From NCBI GenBank assembly GCA_019115425.1, contig DXDO01000130.1, positions 1-9,747 of the forward strand: a stretch of DNA of 9,747 nucleotides, read 5' to 3'. The notes below the pieces were generated by a model. The model did no database searches and was not told the origin of the DNA. It saw nothing but the letters and a program-made list of their open reading frames with translations. Made by a program: the position numbers and the translations under genes. Below, in pieces: positions 1 to 6,994 of the stretch (positions within the stretch are counted from its first letter, which is position 1; each line of letters starts with the position of its first letter). This DNA is from Candidatus Agathobaculum merdigallinarum (lineage in GTDB: Bacteria; Bacillota; Clostridia; Oscillospirales; Butyricicoccaceae).

Positions 1-1
1 C

Positions 2-802
2 CGCCTGCCGGTCGCGTCCGCGCAGCTCAAGAGCGCGATCCTGCTCGCGGGCCTGTATGCCGAGGGCCAGACCACGGTCATCGAACCCGCCCCCTCGCGC
101 GACCATACCGAGCGCATGTTCCGCGCGCTGGGCGTAGAGGTCGAGACGCACGGCAATACCATCACGCTCGACCCGCCCGAGGACCTGCGCGCGGTGGACA
201 TCGCCGTGCCCGGCGATATCTCGTCCGCGGCGTTTTTCCTCGTTGCAGGCGCAATCGTTCCGGACAGCGAGCTGACCATCCGCAATGTCGGCGTCAACCC
301 GACGCGCACGGGTATTCTGGACGTGCTGCGCGACATGGGTGCAGATATTTCCATCTCGAATTTCCGCGACAACGCGGAACCGGTCTGCGATCTGACCGTC
401 AAACATAGTGCGCTCCGCGGCGTGGAGATCGGCGGTTCGATCATCCCCCGCCTGATCGACGAGCTGCCTGTCATCGCAGTCGCGGCGGCCTTCGCGGAAG
501 GCGAGACCGTCATCCGCGACGCGCAGGAGCTCAAGGTCAAGGAGTCCAACCGCATCGCAGCCATGGTCAATGAGCTGACCCGTGCGGGCGTAGACGCGGA
601 GGAGACCGAGGACGGCATGATCATCCGCGGCGGCAAAACGCCGCGCGCTGCATCGTTTGAGACCTATGGGGATCACCGCATCGCCATGAGCCTTGCCGTG
701 CTCGCGCTTGCCGCCGAGGGCGCAAGCCGCATCAACGACCCTGATGTTGTCGCCATCTCCTATCCCGACTTCTTCGATACGCTGACACAGTTGGGGGGCT
801 GA
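2..802 (+). CDS. aroA: 3-phosphoshikimate 1-carboxyvinyltransferase (EPSP synthase), 5'-truncated
   Basis: Transfers enolpyruvyl from PEP to shikimate-3-phosphate, step 6 of the cytoplasmic shikimate pathway. The reading frame is open from base 2, so the window starts inside the gene; 266 residues remain of a family usually near 430. Visible family motifs (fragment numbering) are SAQLK (6-10), RDHTE (33-37), SSAAFF (74-79), NPTRTG (99-104), DELP (153-156), KVKESNR (178-184) and GDHRIAM (223-229). The SAQxK, RxHxE and NxTR signatures are those used to define class II (glyphosate-insensitive type) EPSP synthases; the fourth motif would lie upstream of the window. The gene ends 4 nt before the aroE-aroK fusion, so the two are almost certainly cotranscribed. 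Identity is very secure; class assignment is good but partial. Confidence 0.96.
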   Translation, partial: RLPVASAQLKSAILLAGLYAEGQTTVIEPAPSRDHTERMFRALGVEVETHGNTITLDPPEDLRAVDIAVPGDISSAAFFLVAGAIVPDSELTIRNVGVNPTRTGILDVLRDMGADISISNFRDNAEPVCDLTVKHSALRGVEIGGSIIPRLIDELPVIAVAAAFAEGETVIRDAQELKVKESNRIAAMVNELTRAGVDAEETEDGMIIRGGKTPRAASFETYGDHRIAMSLAVLALAAEGASRINDPDVVAISYPDFFDTLTQLGG

Positions 803-806
803 GGAC

Positions 807-2192
807 ATGCTGCTGACCATGGAAGATTTCCGCGCGTTCGAGCCGCAAAAGCCGACCTACGCACTCATCGGCTGGCCGCTCGGCCACACGATGAGCCCCG
901 AGCTGCATGCACAGCTGTTTGCGGCCTCCGGCCAGGACGCGGATTACATCGGCATCGCCGTACCGCCGGAGGATCTGGAGGAAGCGTTTGCTCTGGCAAA
1001 GCGCAAGCTGTGCGGCATCAACTGCACCATCCCCCATAAAAAGGCGGTTATTCCGCTGCTCGACGAGATCGACACCGCCGCGCGTGATCTGCACTCCGTC
1101 AATACCGTGGCCTTCCGCGACGGCAAGGCGGTCGGCTATAATACGGATATTCTTGGCTTTGCAGAGTCGCTCAAACGGGACGGCATCTCCCTGCGCGGTA
1201 AAAAGGTGCTGCTGCTGGGCTACGGCGGCGCAGCTTCGGTCATGGCCTACCACTGTGTGACGCAGGGTGCATATCTGACCATCACCGGCCGCAATCTGGA
1301 AAAAGCTGCGGCGCTGCAAAAACAGCTTTGCGCGGCCGTATCCGGCGCGCATGTCGCGGTATACAGCCGAAGGCATATCCCGCGCGATATCCAGATCGTG
1401 CTCAACTCCACCCCTGTCGGCATGTATCCCAAGGAGAATGCCGCTCCCCTGCACTATCTGCCGCACAAGACCGAATACGTATTCGACGCGATCTACAATC
1501 CGCCCGTGACCGCCACCATGAAGCTGGCAAACCGCAAAAAGACCCGAACGCGCGATGGGCTGTTCATGCTGGTCATGCAGGCGGCGCACGCACAGACGAT
1601 CTGGTCGGGCGCGCAGTTCGCGCCGCAGGCGTGCGAAACCATCCTGCGCCGCACCTATGGGAAAATGGCAGTCAAGCGGCTGCACGAAAAGCACGGCAAA
1701 CAGAACATCGTGCTTTGCGGCTTCATGGGCAGCGGCAAGACCACCATCGGCCGTAAGCTCGCTCGTCTGACCGGACTGGACTTTGTCGATGCGGATCAGT
1801 ATCTCGAGGCGCAGGAAGGCAAAAAGATCTCGGATATCTTTGCCACCGAGGGCGAAGCCTATTTCCGTGACCGCGAGACTGCCTGCATCAAGGAGCTGTG
1901 CCAGCGCGATGGCATCGTGCTGTCGCTCGGCGGCGGTGCGGTGCTGCGGCCGGAAAATGTCGCAGCAATTCGTAAAACCGGTCTTTTGATTCATCTGGAC
2001 ACGCCGTTATACCGCATCTTAAAGAATTTGTCCTACTCGAACACCCGTCCCCTGCTGGACAGGCCGGACAAGCAGGCGGAAACACGTCGCCTTTATAACG
2101 CACGTAAAGCGACCTATCACCGTGTTGCCGACGTTTCCGTGCGCAGCCCGAAGATCTCCGAGGTGCTGGAGAAGGTCGTGAAGAGCATATAA
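807..2192 (+). CDS. Bifunctional shikimate dehydrogenase / shikimate kinase (AroE-AroK fusion)
   Basis: A single uninterrupted 461-residue ORF covers two consecutive shikimate-pathway steps. Residues about 17-287 are AroE: the substrate-site segment with SPELH (30-34), IPHK with catalytic Lys78, NTD with Asp114, the NADP-binding glycine motif GYGGAAS (138-144), NSTPVGMYP (200-208) and the late GLFMLVMQ segment (251-258). Residues about 299-461 are AroK: Walker A GFMGSGKTT (305-313), DAD (328-330), the Arg of FRDRE (353-357), LGGGAV (374-379), RPLL (414-417) and YNARKATYHRVAD (430-442). Both halves keep their key residues and full length, so both activities are expected. The start at 807 follows aroA by 4 nt; the ATG at 819 is an alternative. 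Met287 (base 1665) lies at the domain junction but lacks a strong Shine-Dalgarno, so separate internal translation is possible but not favoured. Confidence 0.95.
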   Translation: MLLTMEDFRAFEPQKPTYALIGWPLGHTMSPELHAQLFAASGQDADYIGIAVPPEDLEEAFALAKRKLCGINCTIPHKKAVIPLLDEIDTAARDLHSVNTVAFRDGKAVGYNTDILGFAESLKRDGISLRGKKVLLLGYGGAASVMAYHCVTQGAYLTITGRNLEKAAALQKQLCAAVSGAHVAVYSRRHIPRDIQIVLNSTPVGMYPKENAAPLHYLPHKTEYVFDAIYNPPVTATMKLANRKKTRTRDGLFMLVMQAAHAQTIWSGAQFAPQACETILRRTYGKMAVKRLHEKHGKQNIVLCGFMGSGKTTIGRKLARLTGLDFVDADQYLEAQEGKKISDIFATEGEAYFRDRETACIKELCQRDGIVLSLGGGAVLRPENVAAIRKTGLLIHLDTPLYRILKNLSYSNTRPLLDRPDKQAETRRLYNARKATYHRVADVSVRSPKISEVLEKVVKSI

Positions 2193-2200
2193 AAACATCT

Positions 2201-2224
2201 CGATTGGAACCACGCTTCCAATCG
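2201..2224. repeat. Inverted repeat 1 after the aroE-aroK fusion
   Basis: A perfect 9-bp stem, CGATTGGAA with TTCCAATCG, encloses a 6-nt loop and starts 8 nt after the aro stop codon. It has no T-run after it, so it does not look like a standalone intrinsic terminator. It could stabilise the 3' end of the transcript or act as a protein-binding site. The structure is seen directly; the role is unknown. Confidence 0.6.
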
Positions 2225-2228
2225 AAGA

Positions 2229-2258
2229 GGACGCACCGTGCGGCGCACGGATGCGTCC
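2229..2258. repeat. Inverted repeat 2, GC-rich hairpin
   Basis: GGACGCA-CCGTGCG pairs with CGCACGG-TGCGTCC. The stem is 14 bp, broken only by one unpaired A at 2251 and a minimal central turn around G2243. It is a very stable potential hairpin lying 4 nt after the first one. No U-tract follows directly, so termination here is doubtful; 3'-end protection or a genome-wide intergenic repeat unit are alternatives. Confidence 0.6.
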
Positions 2259-2267
2259 AAAGCTGCA

Positions 2268-2300
2268 AAAAGTTCCGCAAAGCGAAACTTTTCTTTGCAC
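2268..2300 (+). terminator. Putative terminator-like hairpin 3 after the aro operon
   Basis: AAAAGTTCCGC (2268-2278) and GCGAAACTTTT (2282-2292) form an 11-bp stem with one C-A mismatch and an AAA loop. The T-rich tract TTTTCTTT follows or overlaps the right arm. Flanking TGCA on both sides could extend the stem across a small bulge. The shape fits a weak intrinsic terminator for the aro transcript, backed up by the stronger hairpin just downstream. Confidence 0.5.
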
Positions 2301-2304
2301 TTGT

Positions 2305-2337
2305 ATAAAAACCCACGTTCAGGCCGCGGGTTTTTAT
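2305..2337. terminator. Intrinsic terminator (ATAAAAACCC ... GGGTTTTTAT)
   Basis: ATAAAAACCC (2305-2314) pairs with GGGTTTTTAT (2328-2337) around a 13-nt interior that can add a few further pairs (ACG/CGC region, one mismatch). The A-tract before and T-tract after the GC core give terminator character. The AAAAACCC/GGGTTTTT core is the same as in the terminator at 7935-7968, which supports it as this genome's terminator style. It probably ends the aroA-aroE/K transcript. Confidence 0.7.
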
Positions 2338-2366
2338 GGTTTACAGCGGTTTCACCGCTGTAAACC
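2338..2366. repeat. Perfect 13-bp inverted repeat 5
   Basis: GGTTTACAGCGGT pairs perfectly with ACCGCTGTAAACC across a 3-nt TTC turn. It abuts the preceding terminator with no gap. There is no trailing T-run, so it may be an operator for the downstream surface-protein gene, part of its leader, or a member of an intergenic repeat family. The palindrome is certain; the function is not. Confidence 0.65.
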
Positions 2367-2377
2367 AGTTAATTGGC

Positions 2378-2446
2378 CCTGTGGCGGGATAGAGGCTCAT
2401 GGGGCGATGCGCTGCGTGCGGAGTGGGGACGCGGCGCGGCAACAGG
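2378..2446 (+). other. Possible structured mRNA leader upstream of the SLH glycosidase gene
   Basis: Two nested helices can be drawn. The outer one is CCTGT (2378-2382) with ACAGG (2442-2446). The inner one is GCGCTGCGT (2409-2417) with ACGCGGCGC (2429-2437), 9 bp with one G-U pair, enclosing an 11-nt G-rich loop. It sits 30 nt before the start codon. I could not match it to a known riboswitch core, and GC-rich DNA forms such pairings easily, so this is tentative. Confidence 0.3.
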
Positions 2447-2466
2447 TTTCCACCGTATGAAGAAAC

Positions 2467-2474
2467 GAGGAGGA
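2467..2474 (+). promoter_or_regulatory. Ribosome binding site that fixes the start at 2477
   Basis: GAGGAGGA lies directly upstream of the ATG at 2477, and that ATG begins a classical signal peptide. The in-frame ATG at 2399 has no comparable site and would put 26 non-secretory residues before the signal peptide, so 2477 is chosen. Confidence 0.85.
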
Positions 2475-2476
2475 TC

Positions 2477-5476
2477 ATGAAACATTTCGCAAAACTTTCC
2501 TGCCGGCTGCTGGCGGCTTCTCTCGCCGCCGTGCAGCTGTTTACAGCAGCAGCCGGAGCGGCCTTCAGCAACGGCTTTTCCTATTCCTATCCGGTCGGGC
2601 AAGGCATTTCCTACACCCGCTATGAGGGCCGCAACAATGCGGGCAACCAAAAGGCCAACATCCTGACTTATCAGCCGAACACCGGCGTCACCCCCATCAT
2701 GGTATACGCGGACGAGCAGCTCTATGGCAGTCAGGCGACCATCACAAATGCGGTCAACTATCTGGAAAGCCAGGGCATGAAAGTGATCGGCGGCACGAAC
2801 GCCGACTTTTTCGTCATGTCGAGCGGCATTCCGATCGGTCTGGTCATTGACAAGGGGGAGCTGATCTCTTCCGACGCATGGCAGTATGCGGTCGGCTTTA
2901 AGGCGGACGGCACCGCCGTCATGGGCCGCCCGACCATGGGCATGACGGTTTCCGGCACAAGCGGCTCGGTTTCGGTCTCCTATTTCAACAAAACCCGCAC
3001 CACGGCGGGCGCGTATCTGCTCGACCGCAACTATGATGACGCGACCCACTTTTCTGCAAACGGCACCTACATCGTCCTTGAGCGGGTGGATAACACGCCG
3101 GTCACCGTCAACGGCTCGGTCAAGCTGAAGGTTGTCAGCAAGGGCACGGGCAATACGTCTTTTTCGATCGCAGACAATCAGATGGTGCTGACCAAGTCAG
3201 ACGGCGCAAACGTTCCCTCCTGGGTGGACTTTCCTGTCGGGGAAGAGGTTACGCTGTCGGTCTATGCAAACGACAGCAACTGGGCGGACGTGGATTACGC
3301 GGTCGGCGGCAAGCTGCTGATCGATAACAGCACGGTCACCACCTCCGGCATTGACGGCGCGTCCTCTACCCGCGCGCGCAGCGCGATCGGCGTCAAGGCG
3401 GACGGCACGGTCGTCTTGTATGAGATTGACGGCAATCAGTCCTCGAGCGCGGGTCTGACCGCTGCGCAGCTCGGTCAGGAGCTGCTCGAGCTGGGCTGTG
3501 TGCGCGCAATCTGTCTGGATGGCGGCGGCTCTTCGGCTATGGCGCTGCGCAAACCCGGTGAAAGCACGGCTTCACTGATTTCCAGCCCGTCAGACGGTTC
3601 ACAGCGCGCATGCGCCAACTATATCTTCTTCATTAACAATGTTGCATCCGACGGCATCACCGCACACGCGGTGCTCACCCCGAGCTACCGCTATGTAATG
3701 CCCGGCGCGTCTACCTGGTTCTCGGTTACCGGCGCGGATGCGTCCTACGGCCCTGCAGCCGCCCCCACGGATCTCACCTATACCGTATCGGGTGAACTCG
3801 GCACGGTGGAAAACCAAACCTTTACTGCCGGTATGTCCGCCGGCACGGCGACCATCACCGGATCAAACGGTGCGGTCTCCGGCGCAATGGATGTGTGCGT
3901 CACCGGTGACGTCAACGCGATCGCGCTGCAAAGCGGTGAGGAAACCCTGTCCTCGATCTCGGTCGATCCCGGCGAGAGCATCGATGTAAACGGCATTGCC
4001 TACCACCTCGGCCAGCGGATGGCGTCTGCCGACAGCTTATTCAGCTGGAGTGTTTCCGGCGATATCGGCACTGTGGATGCAAACGGCGTATTCACTGCCG
4101 GTGACCGCATGGCAAGCGGCACGCTCACCTGCGCCTACGGCGCGACCAGCCGCTCCATCGATGTAAACGTCGGCATGGGCGAGCCGCAGGATGCGGAGAC
4201 GGTGGCCGATTTTGAGAACGGCACGGACGGACTGACCGCTACTGCTGGTATGACCCTGTCACGCGTGACCGATTATACCGAGGTCGCGCGCGGAACCGGC
4301 TCGCTTATGGCAGCGTATGACGGTGCGAGTGTGATCACCGCGACCATTTCGCTGCCGTACACGGATGTATCCAACATGCGCCATCTGACGCTGTGGGCAC
4401 GCGGCGAGGGCACACAGGGCAGCTTGACCGCAGTATTCACCGACGCGGTGGGCAATGAGCTGACCGCTCCCCTGTCTGCCGCAACCACGGACGCCTGGCG
4501 CCAGCTGACTGCCGTCATTCCGGAAGGCGCGGTTTCGCTGACCGGTATCCGCTTTGATCGCAGCGGCGCAGGCACAGCTGCTTCCGCACTCTATCTCGAC
4601 CAGATCGTCGTTTCCGCAGATCACGCGGTCACCAATACGGATGCGCCGGCCGTGCAGCTAAGCAGCGACTCCCTGACCGTAAATGCAAATGCTTCCGCTG
4701 CCATCACCGGTACCGCAACCATGGAAAACGGCCAGTATCCGGTGCGGGCATCCAATATCACGGTCAAGGTGGACGGCAAGGTTGTGCCCAATGCGGCCTC
4801 CATGAGCGGGGCGACGATGACTGTCGCCACCGGTCCTCTCGCTGCGGGCACGCACTGTGTCACCATTGATGTTTCCGACGATGCAGGCAACCGTTCACGC
4901 GTGACCGCCACCGTGACCGCAGGCAGCGCGGGCAATGTGTTCGCGGATACCGCCTCGCACTGGGCGCGCGGCTATGCTTCCCTGCTGTATGCCGGCGGCA
5001 TCATGCAGGGCGAAAACGGCGGTGACGGCAATGTCTACTTCCGCCCCAACCGTAATTTGACCCGTCAGGAATTCGCGGTGACGATCGCCCGCCTGCTTGA
5101 ACTGGACACTTCGCACACCGGAGAGCTGGATTTTGCCGATGATTCCGATATCGCCGGCTGGGCGCGCGGTGCAGTGTATGCGGTCTCTCAGGCCGGTATC
5201 ATGCAGGGCTCCGGCAGCGACGGACAGCTGTCCTTCTCCCCCCGCGCGGAAATGACGCGCGCAGAGGTAATGACCGTTATCGGCCGCTGTCTGCCGCGCG
5301 GCTATGCCGCGGCACCGCTCAGCTACAGCGACGCATCCACCATCCCCTCCTGGGCGCGCGAGCAGGTACAGATCTGTGTTTCCGCCGGCATTGTCAGCGG
5401 CTACTCGGATAATACGCTCCGTCCGCTCGGCAGCATCACCCGCGGCGAGATCGCCAAAATCCTGGCCCTGTTCTGA
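2477..5476 (+). CDS. Secreted SLH-anchored phosphodiester glycosidase (NAGPA/DUF2233 domain) with Ig-like and jelly-roll modules
   Basis: A 999-residue exported protein. Residues 1 to about 29 form a signal peptide (Lys/Arg start, Leu/Ala core, AGA-A type cleavage region). Residues about 103-388 match the phosphodiester glycosidase family related to the enzyme that removes GlcNAc from GlcNAc-1-phosphodiesters: NADFF (108-112), GLVIDKGELIS (121-131), RSAIGVKADGT (301-311), and the hallmark CLDGGGSSAM (346-355). Residues about 390-566 hold two Ig-like modules sharing the repeat SG[ED][LI]GTV...FTAG at 438-452 and 527-542. Residues about 573-714 look like a jelly-roll carbohydrate-binding type module ending LYLDQIVV. 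Another Ig-like module spans about 724-815. Three SLH repeats (about 821-877, 885-940, 948-999) end the protein and should bind pyruvylated wall polymer. Monocistronic, bounded by terminators. The true glycan substrate is unknown; modules after residue 390 are assigned by pattern only. Confidence 0.9.
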   Translation: MKHFAKLSCRLLAASLAAVQLFTAAAGAAFSNGFSYSYPVGQGISYTRYEGRNNAGNQKANILTYQPNTGVTPIMVYADEQLYGSQATITNAVNYLESQGMKVIGGTNADFFVMSSGIPIGLVIDKGELISSDAWQYAVGFKADGTAVMGRPTMGMTVSGTSGSVSVSYFNKTRTTAGAYLLDRNYDDATHFSANGTYIVLERVDNTPVTVNGSVKLKVVSKGTGNTSFSIADNQMVLTKSDGANVPSWVDFPVGEEVTLSVYANDSNWADVDYAVGGKLLIDNSTVTTSGIDGASSTRARSAIGVKADGTVVLYEIDGNQSSSAGLTAAQLGQELLELGCVRAICLDGGGSSAMALRKPGESTASLISSPSDGSQRACANYIFFINNVASDGITAHAVLTPSYRYVMPGASTWFSVTGADASYGPAAAPTDLTYTVSGELGTVENQTFTAGMSAGTATITGSNGAVSGAMDVCVTGDVNAIALQSGEETLSSISVDPGESIDVNGIAYHLGQRMASADSLFSWSVSGDIGTVDANGVFTAGDRMASGTLTCAYGATSRSIDVNVGMGEPQDAETVADFENGTDGLTATAGMTLSRVTDYTEVARGTGSLMAAYDGASVITATISLPYTDVSNMRHLTLWARGEGTQGSLTAVFTDAVGNELTAPLSAATTDAWRQLTAVIPEGAVSLTGIRFDRSGAGTAASALYLDQIVVSADHAVTNTDAPAVQLSSDSLTVNANASAAITGTATMENGQYPVRASNITVKVDGKVVPNAASMSGATMTVATGPLAAGTHCVTIDVSDDAGNRSRVTATVTAGSAGNVFADTASHWARGYASLLYAGGIMQGENGGDGNVYFRPNRNLTRQEFAVTIARLLELDTSHTGELDFADDSDIAGWARGAVYAVSQAGIMQGSGSDGQLSFSPRAEMTRAEVMTVIGRCLPRGYAAAPLSYSDASTIPSWAREQVQICVSAGIVSGYSDNTLRPLGSITRGEIAKILALF

Positions 5477-5497
5477 TGGCCGGATCATAAGAAAATC

Positions 5498-5530
5498 AAA
5501 AAGAGGCTTGGAAATTCCAAGCCTCTTTTT
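5498..5530. terminator. Bidirectional intrinsic terminator between convergent genes
   Basis: AAAAAGAGGCTTGGA (5498-5512) pairs perfectly with TCCAAGCCTCTTTTT (5516-5530) around a 3-nt loop. The A-tract and T-tract make it work on both strands. It lies 21 nt after the SLH protein stop and 16 nt beyond the stop of the convergent kbaZ-like gene, so it can serve both. Confidence 0.93.
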
Positions 5531-5546
5531 GTATCCTGTGCAGTTG

Positions 5547-6869
5547 TTACATGATCTCCTTCTGATGCGTTGCATACAGGTATTCGTCGATCGTATTGGT
5601 GATCCGATCCTCCACCAGCGCGACCGGATCGTTTTCCAGCAGGCCCTCGCGCACCTTTGTATACTGGATCGGCATGAACTGGCTGAGCAGATTGAGCGGG
5701 ATACCCAGCTTGCGCAGATTGCCGATCAGGCGCTCCTTCGCCTCCTCGACCGCCGGTGTGGGCATATAATACCGGCAGCGGTCCGAGAAGGAGTACTTGC
5801 GCTTCATACGAAGCTCAAGCTCGGTGCCCTGATAGTGCTTACGCCAATGCTTGCCGTCTGCGAGCATTGCTTCATCCAGCGTTTCGATAAAGCGGCTGGG
5901 CTGCATGTCGGTGCCGTACAGCAGCTCTTCCTCGATGTGCGCCAGCGCAAACATGCCTTCGCGCATCGCAAAGGTGAGTGCCGGACCGACCTTTAAGATG
6001 CCGACGCCGTCCTCGACCAGCTCACGCAGCTTGATCTTGGTCTGGTAGTCGGTCGAATGTCCCTCGAACACGAGGTTCGGGAACTCCTTGATCGAGGCCA
6101 TCAGGTCTTTCGCCTTGGCGCGGTCATACTCCGTGCAGCCGCTGTCCTTTTCCTCGACGCCGGGCTGCACGACCACAGCGATGACGTTGTTCCAGGCATC
6201 CTCTAGCCCTTCCTTGCGGAAAGCGCTTTCAAAAGCTGCTACGGTGTTCTTGAAGTCCTCCACGCGGGTGACCTGCACGCCCTGGTCCACTGCGCCGACC
6301 GCGCCGCCCGGAATCGGCACCTCGCTGCCGACGATATAGACCGGCGCGATCGCATCCGGCTCGCTCTCGAGCAGTTTATGATAGGTTTCCTCCGCCACGC
6401 GTGCCAAACGCGCACCGCGGCGCGCGATCACCTCATCGCTTAGGCGGGTATTCGGATCGTCGTCCGCGACCTTCATGCTGGTATCGATGTGGATCTTCGT
6501 GAAGCCTGCGCCGACATAGTGGCGGATCAGTTCTTCCGCGTCCGCCATCGCCTCGGCCTCCGGCTTGCCTGCAAAGGTCAGCGGGCCGAGATGGTCGCCG
6601 CCAAGGAACAGTCTGCCCTTATCAAAGCCGACCTTTTCAGCGATGCCCAGCACAAATTTCTTGAAATCCATGGGCTTCATACCGGTATAACCGCCGTTTT
6701 GGTCACACTGGTTCGCAGTGCTCTCGATCAGAACGCAGGAGCCGTCCGATAGGCCGCGCTTGAGCGCTGCTTCAATGACATAGCCGTTTGCGCTGCAAAC
6801 CGAGTAGATACCTACGTTTTTCCCTTGTTTTTGCAATTCTACAATTTTTTTCAGCGGATTATGATTCAT
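5547..6869 (-). CDS. kbaZ: Tagatose-1,6-bisphosphate aldolase accessory subunit, GatZ/KbaZ family
   Basis: A 440-residue cytoplasmic protein. In enterobacteria GatZ/KbaZ is needed for full activity and stability of the catalytic GatY/KbaY subunit. Family motifs run the full length: GIYSVCSANG (20-29), ESTANQ...GGYTGM (49-64), LGGDHLGP (89-96), KIHIDTSM (125-132), VGSEVPIPGG (180-189), QPGVE (235-239), FEGHSTDYQ (268-276), LKVGPALTFAMRE (292-304) and SDRCRYYMPTP (362-372). AGGAGG (6877-6882) is 7 nt from the ATG at 6869 and 4 nt from the adjacent in-frame ATG at 6872; either may be used. The open frame up to 7001 runs into the promoter region and was not used. It diverges from the catalytic aldolase gene. 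KbaZ (amino-sugar) and GatZ (galactitol) cannot be told apart by motif; I chose kbaZ because of the nearby deacetylase. Confidence 0.92.
   Translation of the reverse strand: MNHNPLKKIVELQKQGKNVGIYSVCSANGYVIEAALKRGLSDGSCVLIESTANQCDQNGGYTGMKPMDFKKFVLGIAEKVGFDKGRLFLGGDHLGPLTFAGKPEAEAMADAEELIRHYVGAGFTKIHIDTSMKVADDDPNTRLSDEVIARRGARLARVAEETYHKLLESEPDAIAPVYIVGSEVPIPGGAVGAVDQGVQVTRVEDFKNTVAAFESAFRKEGLEDAWNNVIAVVVQPGVEEKDSGCTEYDRAKAKDLMASIKEFPNLVFEGHSTDYQTKIKLRELVEDGVGILKVGPALTFAMREGMFALAHIEEELLYGTDMQPSRFIETLDEAMLADGKHWRKHYQGTELELRMKRKYSFSDRCRYYMPTPAVEEAKERLIGNLRKLGIPLNLLSQFMPIQYTKVREGLLENDPVALVEDRITNTIDEYLYATHQKEIM
6218..6231. promoter_or_regulatory. cre-like palindrome inside kbaZ (possible CcpA site)
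   Basis: GGAAAGCGCTTTCA matches the ideal catabolite-responsive element TGAAAGCGCTTTCA at 13 of 14 bases; its core GAAAGCGCTTTC (6219-6230) is a perfect 12-bp palindrome. It lies about 640 nt into the kbaZ coding sequence, over codons for Glu-Ser-Ala-Phe. Intragenic cre sites that block elongating polymerase are known in Bacillus sugar operons (for example gnt, xyl, iol). Function here is inference, and chance in coding sequence is possible. Confidence 0.4.
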
Positions 6870-6940
6870 CATAACCCCTCCTCTCCCTTTAATAGTAACA
6901 TGAAATAGACTCTTACGCTTTGGATTGGTTAAACATAAAT

Positions 6941-6957
6941 TTGCATTTTTTAGGCAA
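6941..6957. promoter_or_regulatory. Shared 17-nt element, copy 1 (upstream of kbaZ)
   Basis: TTGCATTTTTTAGGCAA matches the element at 9724-9740 at 15 of 17 positions; only the two bases before GCAA differ. The ends TTGC and GCAA are inverted repeats. It lies 71 nt upstream of the kbaZ start, against 82 nt for the nagA copy. It could be an operator or an upstream promoter element for both genes; a -35-like TTGCCT on the - strand overlaps it. Confidence 0.45.
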
Positions 6958-6994
6958 CGGCCTGTTTTCCCAGACAAGATTTGCCGCTGCCGTG

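Noticed and set aside
732..1994. A 420-codon open frame on the - strand opposite the aroE-aroK fusion
   Set aside because: It is fully antisense to a gene with unmistakable domain motifs, has no recognisable protein features, and is explained by GC-rich codon bias keeping the opposite strand open.
2387..2396. GGATAGAGGC segment reminiscent of the lysine riboswitch 5' core (GATAGAGG)
   Set aside because: The rest of the roughly 170-nt lysine aptamer is not present before the start codon at 2477, and the downstream gene has no link to lysine.
2399..2476. Upstream in-frame ATG giving a 26-residue N-terminal extension of the SLH glycosidase
   Set aside because: It has no ribosome binding site, would mask the signal peptide, and overlaps the possible structured leader; the ATG at 2477 has an adjacent GAGGAGGA.
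5304..5996. A 230-codon + strand open frame crossing the end of the SLH gene, the terminator and the end of kbaZ
   Set aside because: It runs out of frame through the SLH repeats, across a strong bidirectional terminator, and antisense to kbaZ; no coding features.
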